Shown piece after piece: positions 43,143-51,063 of a DNA stretch of 64,000 bases; position 1 is the first letter of the stretch; each line of letters opens with the position of its first letter. A program made the translations under genes and the position numbers. Origin of the DNA: Fen-1258 sp041658245 (lineage in GTDB: Bacteria > Bacteroidota > Ignavibacteria > Ignavibacteriales > Melioribacteraceae). The notes under the pieces are model-generated. The model ran no database searches. It saw only the letters and a list, made by a program, of their open reading frames with translations, and was not told the origin of the DNA. The stretch spans positions 1-64,000 of the forward strand of contig JBBAAM010000008.1 in NCBI GenBank assembly GCA_041658245.1, in the 5' to 3' direction.

Positions 43143-44177
43143 ATGACAGAACTTAAATTAGAAAAATGTAAGATTGCAGTTGATGCTATGGGGGGCGACT
43201 ATGCCCCTAAGCATGAAATTCTTGGTGCTATTGCTGCACTGAAGGAAGATAAAAATTTCGATTTGATTCTTGTGGGAGATAAGGAAAAAATATTAAAAGT
43301 TGCCCGCCAAGAAAAGATTGAACTCGATGAAAAATTGATTCATCACGCTTCACAAGTAATTGAGATGGTTGATAAACCAATAGACGCAATAAAATCGAAA
43401 CCCGATTCATCATTAGTAGTAGGTGCAAAATTAGTTAGAGAGAAAAAAGCTCACGCCTTTGTAAGTGCAGGCAATACCGGCGCTATGATGGCTGCATCAA
43501 CTTTAATTATGGGAAGGATTGAGGGAGTAAGTCGGCCAACAATTGGAGCTTCATTTCCTACAACATCTGGCGATAAAAAATGTATTGTATTTGATGCGGG
43601 TGCAAGTGTTGACAGCAAACCACAGCATTTATTTGAATACGCTGTTCTCGGTACAATTTTCGCAAAAGAAATGTACGGCGTTCAAAATCCAACAATTGGT
43701 TTATTAAATGTTGGAGAGGAAGAGTCGAAAGGGAATGAACTCACATTCGCATCTCAAAAATTATTAAGGGACTCAAAATTAAATTTTCACGGCAATGTTG
43801 AAGGTAGAGATATACTAAAAGGAAAAGTTGATGTTGTTGTTTGTGATGGTTTTGTAGGAAATATAATTTTGAAATTCGGCGAAAGCGTTTTGAATCTTCT
43901 GAAAATAAGAATAAGAAATTATGCCGATAAAGGATTAATCAATAAGATAAAAGCTTTAATCGTAAAGTCAGTTTTAAAAGCTTCATTAAGCGATATGGAT
44001 TATCAAACTCATGGAGGAGTTCCTCTTCTCGGTGTAAATGGAATAAGCATTATTGGTCACGGTTCAAGTTCTCCGTTAGCAATTAAGAATATGATTCTCC
44101 GTGCAAAAGAAATGTACGACAAAAATTTGATCAAGAAATTTGAGGAAGCATTAAAGACCTATGCAATCACAAAATAA
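43143..44177 (+). CDS. plsX: Phosphate acyltransferase PlsX
   Basis: 344 aa. Makes acyl-phosphate from acyl-ACP for phospholipid synthesis. IAVDAMGGDYAPK at the N-terminus, SAGNTGAMMA, NVGEEESKGNEL and CDGFVGNIILK are conserved blocks. It overlaps fabH by 17 nt. Confidence 0.97.
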   Translation: MTELKLEKCKIAVDAMGGDYAPKHEILGAIAALKEDKNFDLILVGDKEKILKVARQEKIELDEKLIHHASQVIEMVDKPIDAIKSKPDSSLVVGAKLVREKKAHAFVSAGNTGAMMAASTLIMGRIEGVSRPTIGASFPTTSGDKKCIVFDAGASVDSKPQHLFEYAVLGTIFAKEMYGVQNPTIGLLNVGEEESKGNELTFASQKLLRDSKLNFHGNVEGRDILKGKVDVVVCDGFVGNIILKFGESVLNLLKIRIRNYADKGLINKIKALIVKSVLKASLSDMDYQTHGGVPLLGVNGISIIGHGSSSPLAIKNMILRAKEMYDKNLIKKFEEALKTYAITK

Positions 44178-45171
44178 AAAAATTTATAACGCTGCTATTA
44201 CTGCTGTCGGGATGTACGTTCCTGATAAGATTTATGATAATGCATACTTTGAAAAGATAGTTGATACAAATAGTGAGTGGATAATTTCACGCACTGGAAT
44301 CCGTGAAAGAAGAATTATGGAAAACGGTGCTACAAGCGATATGGCAGTGTATGCAATTCAAGACCTTTTCAAAACAACAAAAGTTAAACCTGAAGAGATT
44401 GATGTAATTATTGTAGCAACAGTAACGCCTGATATGTTCTTTCCTGCAACTGCATGTTTGGTTCAAGAAAAAATCGGTGCAACAAAAGCTTGGGGATTTG
44501 ATTTATCTGCCGCTTGTTCAGGATTTTTATTTGCACTTCAAACCGGTGCAAGTCTTGTTGAAACCGGGAGATATAAAAAGGTTTTAGTTGTTGGTTCTGA
44601 TATGATGAGCTCTATTACTGATTACACAGACCGCAATAATTGCATTCTTTTCGGTGACGCTGCTTCTGCCGTTTTATTAGAACCAACAGATGATTTGAAC
44701 TATGGAATTAAAGATTCTTTGCTGTATGTAGATGGATCAGGTAAAGAAAGTTTATACATGAAAGGTGGTGGAAGTTTGAATCCTCCTTCACATGAAACCG
44801 TTGATAAGAAGATGCACTATATATATCAAGATGGGAAAGCTGTTTTTAAAGTTGCTGTAATAGGGATGGCTGATATTTCTTTTGAAATAATGAAGAAGAA
44901 TGGATTGAAGAGTGAAGATGTTGCATATCTAGTTCCACATCAAGCAAACTTGAGGATCATAGATGCTACTGCCAAAAGGATGGGAGTTTCTAAAGATAAA
45001 GTTATGATCAATATTGATAAATACGGCAATACAACAGCAGCAACTATACCGCTTTGTCTTACTGAATATTATAGAGATGGAAAAGTTAAGAAAGGCGATA
45101 ACTTAATTCTTTCAGCATTTGGTGCAGGTTATACTTGGGGTGCTATGTATTTGACTTGGAGTTTGGATTAA
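44161..45171 (+). CDS. fabH: 3-oxoacyl-ACP synthase III
   Basis: 336 aa, initiates fatty acid synthesis by condensing an acyl-CoA with malonyl-ACP. The active-site Cys is in DLSAACSGFLF, His in PHQANLRI and Asn in YGNTTAATIP; SEWIISRTGIRERR is typical of FabH. The stop shares a base with the fabD start (TAATG). Confidence 0.97.
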   Translation: MQSQNKKIYNAAITAVGMYVPDKIYDNAYFEKIVDTNSEWIISRTGIRERRIMENGATSDMAVYAIQDLFKTTKVKPEEIDVIIVATVTPDMFFPATACLVQEKIGATKAWGFDLSAACSGFLFALQTGASLVETGRYKKVLVVGSDMMSSITDYTDRNNCILFGDAASAVLLEPTDDLNYGIKDSLLYVDGSGKESLYMKGGGSLNPPSHETVDKKMHYIYQDGKAVFKVAVIGMADISFEIMKKNGLKSEDVAYLVPHQANLRIIDATAKRMGVSKDKVMINIDKYGNTTAATIPLCLTEYYRDGKVKKGDNLILSAFGAGYTWGAMYLTWSLD

Positions 45172-46085
45172 TGGGAAAAAGAGCTTTTATTTTTCCCGGA
45201 CAAGGATCCCAATATGTAGGAATGGCAAAGGATCTTTATGAGAATTCTGTTGAAGCCAAGGAAATGATAAAAGTTGCAGAAGATGCAGCCGGAGTCGCTC
45301 TTTCACATTTAATGTTTAACGGTCCCGAAGATGCTCTTAAACTAACTGATATTACACAACCGGCAATTTTTGTTCATAGCGTAGTTCTTGCAAGTATCAT
45401 GAGAACATTAGAGCCGGATATGGTTGCCGGGCATTCTTTAGGTGAATACTCTGCATTAGTATCAGCGAAAGCACTACAATATTATGATGCTGTTGCTCTT
45501 GTTCGGTTACGCGGCAGTTCAATGTTACAAGCCGGAATTGAGGAACCGGGCACTATGGCGGCTGTTGTTGGTTTACAAGCAAATGTTGTAGAAGAAATTT
45601 GTATAGAAGCATCTGAGAAGGGAATTGTTCAGTGTGCAAACTTTAATTCACCGGGACAAATTGTTATCTCAGGTTCTGTTGAAGGTGTTCATGCTGCGAT
45701 GGATATCTCTAAAGCAAAAGGTGCAAAACTTGTAAAAGAATTAGTGGTAAGCGGTGCTTTCCATTCACCATTAATGAATAGTGCTAAAGAAAGCTTAAAA
45801 TTAAAATTGGATGTAACTCCTATTTACGATGCTAAAATTCCCGTCTATGCTAATGTAACTGCTAAACCGGTAACAAGCAGCGAGGAAATCAAAAATTTAC
45901 TTTATCAGCAATTAGACCATCCGGTTAGATGGGAAGAAACAATTACAAATATGATTCAAGATGGCGCTGATGAATTTTATGAAATAGGTCCGGGTAAAGT
46001 ATTACAAGGATTAGTTAAACGAATTAATCCTGAAGTTAAAATATTCGGCATAGATAAATATTCCGATGTTGAAAGGTATCTTTAA
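45171..46085 (+). CDS. fabD: Malonyl CoA-ACP transacylase
   Basis: 304 aa from ATG 45171, chosen because GKRAFIFPGQGSQ then directly follows and the stop/start TAATG overlap links it to fabH. The nucleophile elbow GHSLGE is present, GAFHSPLM carries the catalytic His. Loads malonyl onto ACP. Confidence 0.96.
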   Translation: MGKRAFIFPGQGSQYVGMAKDLYENSVEAKEMIKVAEDAAGVALSHLMFNGPEDALKLTDITQPAIFVHSVVLASIMRTLEPDMVAGHSLGEYSALVSAKALQYYDAVALVRLRGSSMLQAGIEEPGTMAAVVGLQANVVEEICIEASEKGIVQCANFNSPGQIVISGSVEGVHAAMDISKAKGAKLVKELVVSGAFHSPLMNSAKESLKLKLDVTPIYDAKIPVYANVTAKPVTSSEEIKNLLYQQLDHPVRWEETITNMIQDGADEFYEIGPGKVLQGLVKRINPEVKIFGIDKYSDVERYL

Positions 46086-46699
46086 TGCAGACTAAATTTG
46101 AAAAGATTATTAACGGAATGTATATAGATCCACTGATCTTTACACAAAAATTTGTTAAGGGATGTGATGTTTGTATTTGTTCCGGGGAATGCTGCTACTA
46201 TGGAGTATATATTGATAAAAAAGAATATGAAAAGATCATGTCTGAAAAGGATAAGATCATTAAACATATGGATGATTCCCAAACAAAAAGTCCTGAAAAG
46301 TGGTTTGAAGAACCGCAAGCTGATAATGATTTCCCATCCGGAATTGCAGTAGGAACCGAAGTTCATAATGAAAAATGTGTTTTTCTTGATAAACAAGGAT
46401 TCTGTACACTTCAAAAAATGGCTTTGGCGGAAGGAGAATTCAAGTGGAAATATAAACCGCTATATTGTATATTATTTCCATTAGTAATCTCGGAAGGTAT
46501 CTTAACTGTTGATGATGAGCATTTGAATGATATGCATTATTGTAGCAAACTTGAAAATCAAATTTCAACAGTTTATGATTGTTGTAAAAATGAACTAAAG
46601 TTCTTACTTGGAGAGAAAGGATTCGAGGAATTAGATATTTATCATAAAGAATATTTTGAAAAAATAGATATTGACGGATCAAAGATTGAAGCTGCTTAA
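46085..46699 (+). CDS. DUF3109-family cysteine-rich protein
   Basis: 204 aa with cysteine motifs CDVCICSGECCYYG near residue 30, KCVFLDKQGFCTLQK and YCILFPL. The pattern suggests metal binding (Fe-S or Zn) as in DUF3109/YkgJ-like proteins; the function is unknown. It is inserted between fabD and fabG, joined to fabD by TAATG, and its 3' end contains the start of fabG. Confidence 0.8.
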   Translation: MQTKFEKIINGMYIDPLIFTQKFVKGCDVCICSGECCYYGVYIDKKEYEKIMSEKDKIIKHMDDSQTKSPEKWFEEPQADNDFPSGIAVGTEVHNEKCVFLDKQGFCTLQKMALAEGEFKWKYKPLYCILFPLVISEGILTVDDEHLNDMHYCSKLENQISTVYDCCKNELKFLLGEKGFEELDIYHKEYFEKIDIDGSKIEAA

Positions 46700-47429
46700 T
46701 AAAAAAGCGATCGTTACCGGTGGAACTCGCGGTATTGGAAAAGGAATTGTTAAAGAATTAGTACAAAACGGCTGCAGTGTTGTATTTACATATTTTAGTT
46801 CAGATGAATCTGCACGTGCAATAGAAAAGGAATTATCTTCAGATTCAGTGAAAGTATTCGGATTTAAAGCAGATGCTTCTTCCTTTTCTTGTGCTGAAGA
46901 TACTGTTAAATTTACTATTGAGAAGTTGGGCGGAATTGATATTCTAGTGAATAATGCCGGAAGAACAAAAGATGCTTTAATGCTTAGAATGACGGAACAA
47001 GATTTTGATTCGATTATTAGTGCGAATCTAAAAAGTGTTTTTAATTATACAAAAGCAGTTTTGAAACCTATGATCGGACAGCGTTACGGAAAAATAATTA
47101 ATATTAGTTCAGTTGTTGGTTTAGTTGGAAATCCCGGACAGGCAAACTATGTTGCTTCAAAAGCCGGAGTAATAGGACTAACTAAATCGAATGCAAAGGA
47201 ATTAGCGTCTAGAAATATTAATGTTAATGCAGTCGCACCCGGTTTTATTGAAACGGATATGACTGATAAATTAAACGATCAACAAAAAGAAGCAATTTTG
47301 TCTAATATCCCTATTAAAAGACTTGGTAAACCGGAAGATGTTGCTAAAGCTGTTCTTTTTCTAGCAAGCAGCGAATCAGATTATATCACCGGACAAGTCT
47401 TAACCGTTGACGGCGGAATGGTAATGTAA
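46686..47429 (+). CDS. fabG: 3-oxoacyl-ACP reductase
   Basis: NADPH-dependent SDR, about 247 aa. TGGTRGIGKG (cofactor), NNAGRTKD, Ser in NISSVVG, YVASK (Tyr/Lys) and the C-terminal GQVLTVDGGMVM are present. No ATG is available near the conserved start: the likely start is TTG at 46686 or TTG at 46671, both inside the upstream gene, so translation is coupled. acpP follows. Confidence 0.95.
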   Translation: MKLLNKKAIVTGGTRGIGKGIVKELVQNGCSVVFTYFSSDESARAIEKELSSDSVKVFGFKADASSFSCAEDTVKFTIEKLGGIDILVNNAGRTKDALMLRMTEQDFDSIISANLKSVFNYTKAVLKPMIGQRYGKIINISSVVGLVGNPGQANYVASKAGVIGLTKSNAKELASRNINVNAVAPGFIETDMTDKLNDQQKEAILSNIPIKRLGKPEDVAKAVLFLASSESDYITGQVLTVDGGMVM

Positions 47430-47474
47430 TTTTCTATTAAATAATTATTTTTTCATCAAAAAAAAGGAGCGGAG

Positions 47475-47711
47475 ATGGACGTTGAAGTAAAAGTAAAAGA
47501 AATAATTATGGATAAACTCGGTGTTGAAGAATCACAAGTAGTTCCGGGTGCTTCATTCACAAACGACTTAGGTGCAGATTCTCTAGATATAGTAGAACTT
47601 GTTATGGGTTTCGAATCTGCTTTTGATATTTCAATTCCGGATGAAGATGCTGAAAAAATTTCTACTGTTGGTGATGCAACAAAGTATTTGAAAGAAAAAT
47701 TAGGTAAATAA
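47475..47711 (+). CDS. acpP: Acyl carrier protein
   Basis: 78 aa acidic protein. GADSLDIVELVM carries the Ser that receives 4'-phosphopantetheine. A strong RBS (AAGGAGCGGAG) precedes the ATG. It lies between fabG and fabF with a hairpin after it, fitting high expression of acpP. Confidence 0.98.
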   Translation: MDVEVKVKEIIMDKLGVEESQVVPGASFTNDLGADSLDIVELVMGFESAFDISIPDEDAEKISTVGDATKYLKEKLGK

Positions 47712-47721
47712 ATTTAGTTAT

Positions 47722-47752
47722 GACCACGGAGATGATCCGTGGTCGTTCTTTA
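47722..47752 (+). terminator. Hairpin between acpP and fabF
   Basis: Perfect 9-bp stem GACCACGGA (47722-47730) / TCCGTGGTC (47736-47744), followed by GTTCTTTA. The U-tract is poor, so it may attenuate or protect the acpP message without being a full stop. Confidence 0.6.
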
Positions 47753-47786
47753 ATCCATCCATTAAATCCTAAAATAGGGATCGTAT

Positions 47787-49031
47787 ATGAGCATGAAAAG
47801 AGTTGTTGTAACCGGTATCGGTGCTTTAACTCCGATTGGCAATAACACTCAAGAATATTGGGAAGGGTTGATCTACGGTAGAAACGGAGCCGGTCCTATA
47901 ACAAAATTTGATCCGTCTGCTTTCAATACAAGGTTTGCTTGTGAAGTAAAAAATTTTGATGCCCTTAAATATGTGGATAAAAAAGAATTAAGAAGGATGG
48001 ACCCATTTACGCATTACTCTTTAGCTACTGCAGCAATGGCTATGGAAGATTCAAAATTAGATCTCTCTAAAATTAATTTGGAAAGAGCAGGTGTAATTTA
48101 CGGAAGTGGTATTGGCGGAATGGTAACCTGGGAAGAAGAACATACCGCATTCATGAAAGGAGGAGCTAAAAGAGTTAGTCCTTTCTTCGTTCCCAAAATG
48201 ATTGCCGATATAGCTGCCGGACAAATTTCTATCAAATATGGTTTAAAGGGCCCGAACTACGCTACAACATCTGCGTGTGCTACTTCATCTCATGCAATAT
48301 CTGATGCATTTATTTTGATTCAACGAGGTTCGGCAGAAATTATTGTAACCGGCGGTGCTGAAGCTGCAATTACTCCAATGGCAATTGCGGGATTCAATGC
48401 TGCACGTGCACTTTCAACTTGGAATGATCGTATGATGGAAGCATCACGTCCGTTTGATAAAGACCGGAACGGATTTGTTATGGGCGAAGGTTCAGGTACT
48501 ATTATATTGGAGGAACTTGAACACGCACTTAAACGCGGTGCTACAATCTACGGAGAAGTTGTCGGTATCGGTCTAACCGGAGATGCATACCATGTAACTG
48601 CGCCTCCTCCGGGTGGAGAAGGTGCCGTACGTTCTATGAGAGAATGTTTAAGAGATGCTGGTGTTGAACCTATTGTAGTTGATTATATAAATGCGCATGG
48701 TACGTCAACAGAGCTCAACGATCTAAATGAAACACTTGCGATAAAAACCGTTTTTGGTGATCATGCAAAAAAACTTGCCATCAGTTCCACAAAATCTATG
48801 ACCGGACATTTATTAGGCGCGGCCGGTGCAGTTGAAGCTATTGCAACTCTGCTTGCAATTAAAAACGGCATAGTTCCACCTACAATAAACCTTGATGAAA
48901 CTGAACCGGAAATGGATTTAAATTATACTCCCAAAATTGCTGTTAAGAAAGAGATCAATTACGCTATTAGCAATACATTTGGTTTTGGCGGGCATAATGC
49001 ATCTTTATTATTCAAAAAGTTTGTAGGATGA
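47787..49031 (+). CDS. fabF: 3-oxoacyl-ACP synthase II
   Basis: 414 aa elongating condensing enzyme. The Cys is in TTSACATSSHAI, the two His in NAHGTST and SMTGHLLGAAG. MKRVVVTGIGALTPIG is the usual start. The rnc gene starts 3 bp after the stop. Confidence 0.97.
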   Translation: MSMKRVVVTGIGALTPIGNNTQEYWEGLIYGRNGAGPITKFDPSAFNTRFACEVKNFDALKYVDKKELRRMDPFTHYSLATAAMAMEDSKLDLSKINLERAGVIYGSGIGGMVTWEEEHTAFMKGGAKRVSPFFVPKMIADIAAGQISIKYGLKGPNYATTSACATSSHAISDAFILIQRGSAEIIVTGGAEAAITPMAIAGFNAARALSTWNDRMMEASRPFDKDRNGFVMGEGSGTIILEELEHALKRGATIYGEVVGIGLTGDAYHVTAPPPGGEGAVRSMRECLRDAGVEPIVVDYINAHGTSTELNDLNETLAIKTVFGDHAKKLAISSTKSMTGHLLGAAGAVEAIATLLAIKNGIVPPTINLDETEPEMDLNYTPKIAVKKEINYAISNTFGFGGHNASLLFKKFVG

Positions 49032-49034
49032 TTT

Positions 49035-49808
49035 TTGTTTGGAAAACTGCTAGATAGGTTTTTCTTTTTTCAAAGAAGAAAATATTTTATTGATCCGGAA
49101 CTAAGAACTAGATTTCAGAAGAACTATACAATCCTAAAAAAAATACTCGGTTTTACGCCTCGTAATAAATCCTATTTCATTAAAGCCCTCACACATAGTT
49201 CTTATCTTGAGTTATATCCCGAGTTTCTTAAATCAAATGAACGCTTGGAATTTTTAGGCGATTCAGTCTTAAATATGATTGTTGCTGATCATCTCTTTGA
49301 AAATTACCCGAACGAAGAAGAAGGATTTCTTACAAAATCACGTGCCGCTCTTGTTAACCGTGAACGCTTATATCTTACAGCGCAGGAAATCGGTCTGAAT
49401 AATATTATTCTTTATAATGAAAAATACTTACGGGATTCTTTAGAAGGAATGCAGACAATCTTTGCAGACGGACTTGAAGCTTTGATAGGTGCAATCTACT
49501 TAGATCAAGGTTTAAGTAAGGCAAAAGAATTTGTGATTGAATGGATTATTAAGCCGTATGAAGTAGATAATAAATTTTTGATTGACACAAACTACAAAGG
49601 GCAATTATTGGAATATGCTCACACAAAAAAACTTCATACTCCTCGTTATATTATACGATCCGAAGAAGGTCCTCCTCACAAAAAAGAATTTATAATAGAT
49701 GTCTTCTTAGGCGATGAATTATTAGGAACCGGCAGCGGCAATAATAAAAAAAGAGCCGAGCAGGAAGCTTCTAATAATGCTCTTCAAAAACTTAAAGTAG
49801 AAGATTGA
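49035..49808 (+). CDS. rnc: Ribonuclease III
   Basis: 257 aa from a TTG at 49035. The signature NERLEFLGDSVLN with catalytic Glu/Asp, FADGLEALIGAIYLD, and a C-terminal dsRNA-binding domain (about 180-255, GTGSGNNKKRAEQEASNNAL) are present. An Arg/Phe-rich ~30-residue N-terminal extension precedes the catalytic domain. Processes rRNA and structured mRNAs. The order acpP-fabF-rnc is conserved in many bacteria. Confidence 0.96.
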   Translation: MFGKLLDRFFFFQRRKYFIDPELRTRFQKNYTILKKILGFTPRNKSYFIKALTHSSYLELYPEFLKSNERLEFLGDSVLNMIVADHLFENYPNEEEGFLTKSRAALVNRERLYLTAQEIGLNNIILYNEKYLRDSLEGMQTIFADGLEALIGAIYLDQGLSKAKEFVIEWIIKPYEVDNKFLIDTNYKGQLLEYAHTKKLHTPRYIIRSEEGPPHKKEFIIDVFLGDELLGTGSGNNKKRAEQEASNNALQKLKVED

Positions 49809-49855
49809 ATAACACTCAGAGCTTTTAGCAATTAGCTAAGAGCTTGTAGCTGAAC

Positions 49856-50012
49856 GCTGACTGCTGATCGCTGCGAAAAATTCCTTTTGAATAGTTATTG
49901 TTTTTTATAAGTTGTAAATAGAATAAGGGGATTTCCGTAATGGGAAACCAACCTATAACTTCTTTTCTTCCAAACACTCACTCGAATTGTACTTCGCAAG
50001 AATAAATATAGA
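49856..50012. repeat. Long direct repeat, copy 1, upstream of the HigBA-type module
   Basis: About 157 bp starting GCTGACTGCTGATCGCTG and running through TTCCTTTTGAATAG, AATAGAATAAGGGG and CGAATTGTACTTCGCAAGAAT. It is clearly the same sequence as 50790-50964 in the same orientation, with scattered substitutions. No gene is seen in 49809-50094 apart from this repeat and the downstream operator. Confidence 0.85.
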
Positions 50013-50061
50013 TTAAAAACATTTTTACACGACAAAAGACGCCGGGCAGTAAATAAAGACG

Positions 50062-50090
50062 TTGACGTATATCGTTCAATGACGTATATT
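50062..50090 (+). promoter_or_regulatory. Promoter/operator of the HigBA-type module
   Basis: Two direct TGACGTATAT repeats at 50063-50072 and 50080-50089, 17 bp apart. They coincide with TTGACG (50062-50067), a 17-bp spacer and TATATT (50085-50090). The start codon at 50095 is only 4 bp beyond the -10-like box, so the mRNA would be nearly leaderless. An autoregulatory antitoxin binding the repeats would block the promoter. Confidence 0.5.
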
Positions 50091-50094
50091 ACTT

Positions 50095-50412
50095 ATGAAA
50101 ATAATAGAAACATCTGTTTTTACAAAAAGGTTGAAAACTCTTCTGCCTGACGAAGATTATCGTAAGTTACAAAATGAGATAATACTGAATCCGGAAAAGG
50201 GAAAAATAATCAGTGGTAGTGGGGGATTAAGAAAAATCCGATGGTCTATTGCCGGTAAGGGTAAAAGTGGTGGTGTTAGAATTATTTATTATTGGTTTAA
50301 AACAAAAGAAATAGTCTTGATGCTTTTAATCTATTCTAAAAATGAGCAAGATGATTTATCAAGTGAACAATTGAAAATATTAAAATCTCTTGTTGAAAAG
50401 GAGTTCAAATGA
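50095..50412 (+). CDS. RelE/HigB-family toxin
   Basis: 105 aa. MKIIETSVFTKRL opening, GLRKIRWSIAGKGKSGGVRIIYYW core and IVLMLLIYSKNEQDDLS are typical of the RelE-like mRNA interferase toxins paired with HTH antitoxins in toxin-first order. It overlaps the antitoxin by ATGA (50409-50412). The module is bracketed by two copies of a long direct repeat. Confidence 0.9.
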   Translation: MKIIETSVFTKRLKTLLPDEDYRKLQNEIILNPEKGKIISGSGGLRKIRWSIAGKGKSGGVRIIYYWFKTKEIVLMLLIYSKNEQDDLSSEQLKILKSLVEKEFK

Positions 50413-50702
50413 AAGACGAATTATTTTATGAGCTGCAAACAAGCATAAAAGAAGGCGGGAAAATTTTGAAAGGTAAAAGGAAATCGAGTCGTGAATTTAA
50501 TTTTGATGATCCCGATCCGAAAATTATAAGAGAACATTTGGGATTATCTCAAAACAAATTTGCAAAGTTACTCGGAATTAGTGTATCAACACTTCAAAAT
50601 TGGGAACAAGGACGCCGTAAACCTGATGGACCAGCGAAAGTCTTATTGAATGTGGCTGCTAATTACCCCGAAGCAATTTTTAATACTGTTTTCCAATCAT
50701 AG
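50409..50702 (+). CDS. HTH antitoxin (HigA/NadS-like)
   Basis: 97 aa. A Xre-type helix-turn-helix occupies about 38-75 (REHLGLSQNKFAKLLGISVSTLQNWEQGRRKPDGPA). The N-terminal ELQTSIKEGGKI is typical of NadS-type antitoxins. It neutralises the upstream toxin and probably binds the TGACGTATAT repeats. Confidence 0.88.
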   Translation: MKDELFYELQTSIKEGGKILKGKRKSSREFNFDDPDPKIIREHLGLSQNKFAKLLGISVSTLQNWEQGRRKPDGPAKVLLNVAANYPEAIFNTVFQS

Positions 50703-50789
50703 TTGATTCATATATAATATGCCGGCTTAAAATAAAATTGAAATATCAATCAAAATATTATAACTAGGAGATTGTACTGATCGCTGAAA

Positions 50790-50964
50790 GCTGACTGCTG
50801 ACCGCTGTAAAAATTCCTTTTGAATAGTTTTTGTTTTTTATAACTTGCCTGCCGCAGGCAGGGTTGTAAATAGAATAAGGGGAATTCCGTAATGAAGAAT
50901 CAAACAATAACTTCCTTTCTTCCAAACACTTACACGAATTGTACTTCGCAAGAATTAATATAGG
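50790..50964. repeat. Long direct repeat, copy 2, with inserted GCCTGCCGCAGGC palindrome
   Basis: Second copy of the 49856-50012 repeat. Relative to copy 1 it carries about 18-20 extra bases (around 50854-50872) built on the palindrome GCCTGCCGCAGGCAGG, inserted between TTTTTATAA and GTTGTAAATAG. The rest of the 361-bp gap 50703-51063 holds no gene. Confidence 0.85.
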
Positions 50965-51063
50965 TTAGAATTATTTATTAAATAACTGTCAGATTGAAAA
51001 ATGCTGAAACGGCATAAGTAATATTAATACCGTCTCTAAAATTTGTTCACTATATTGCAAATC

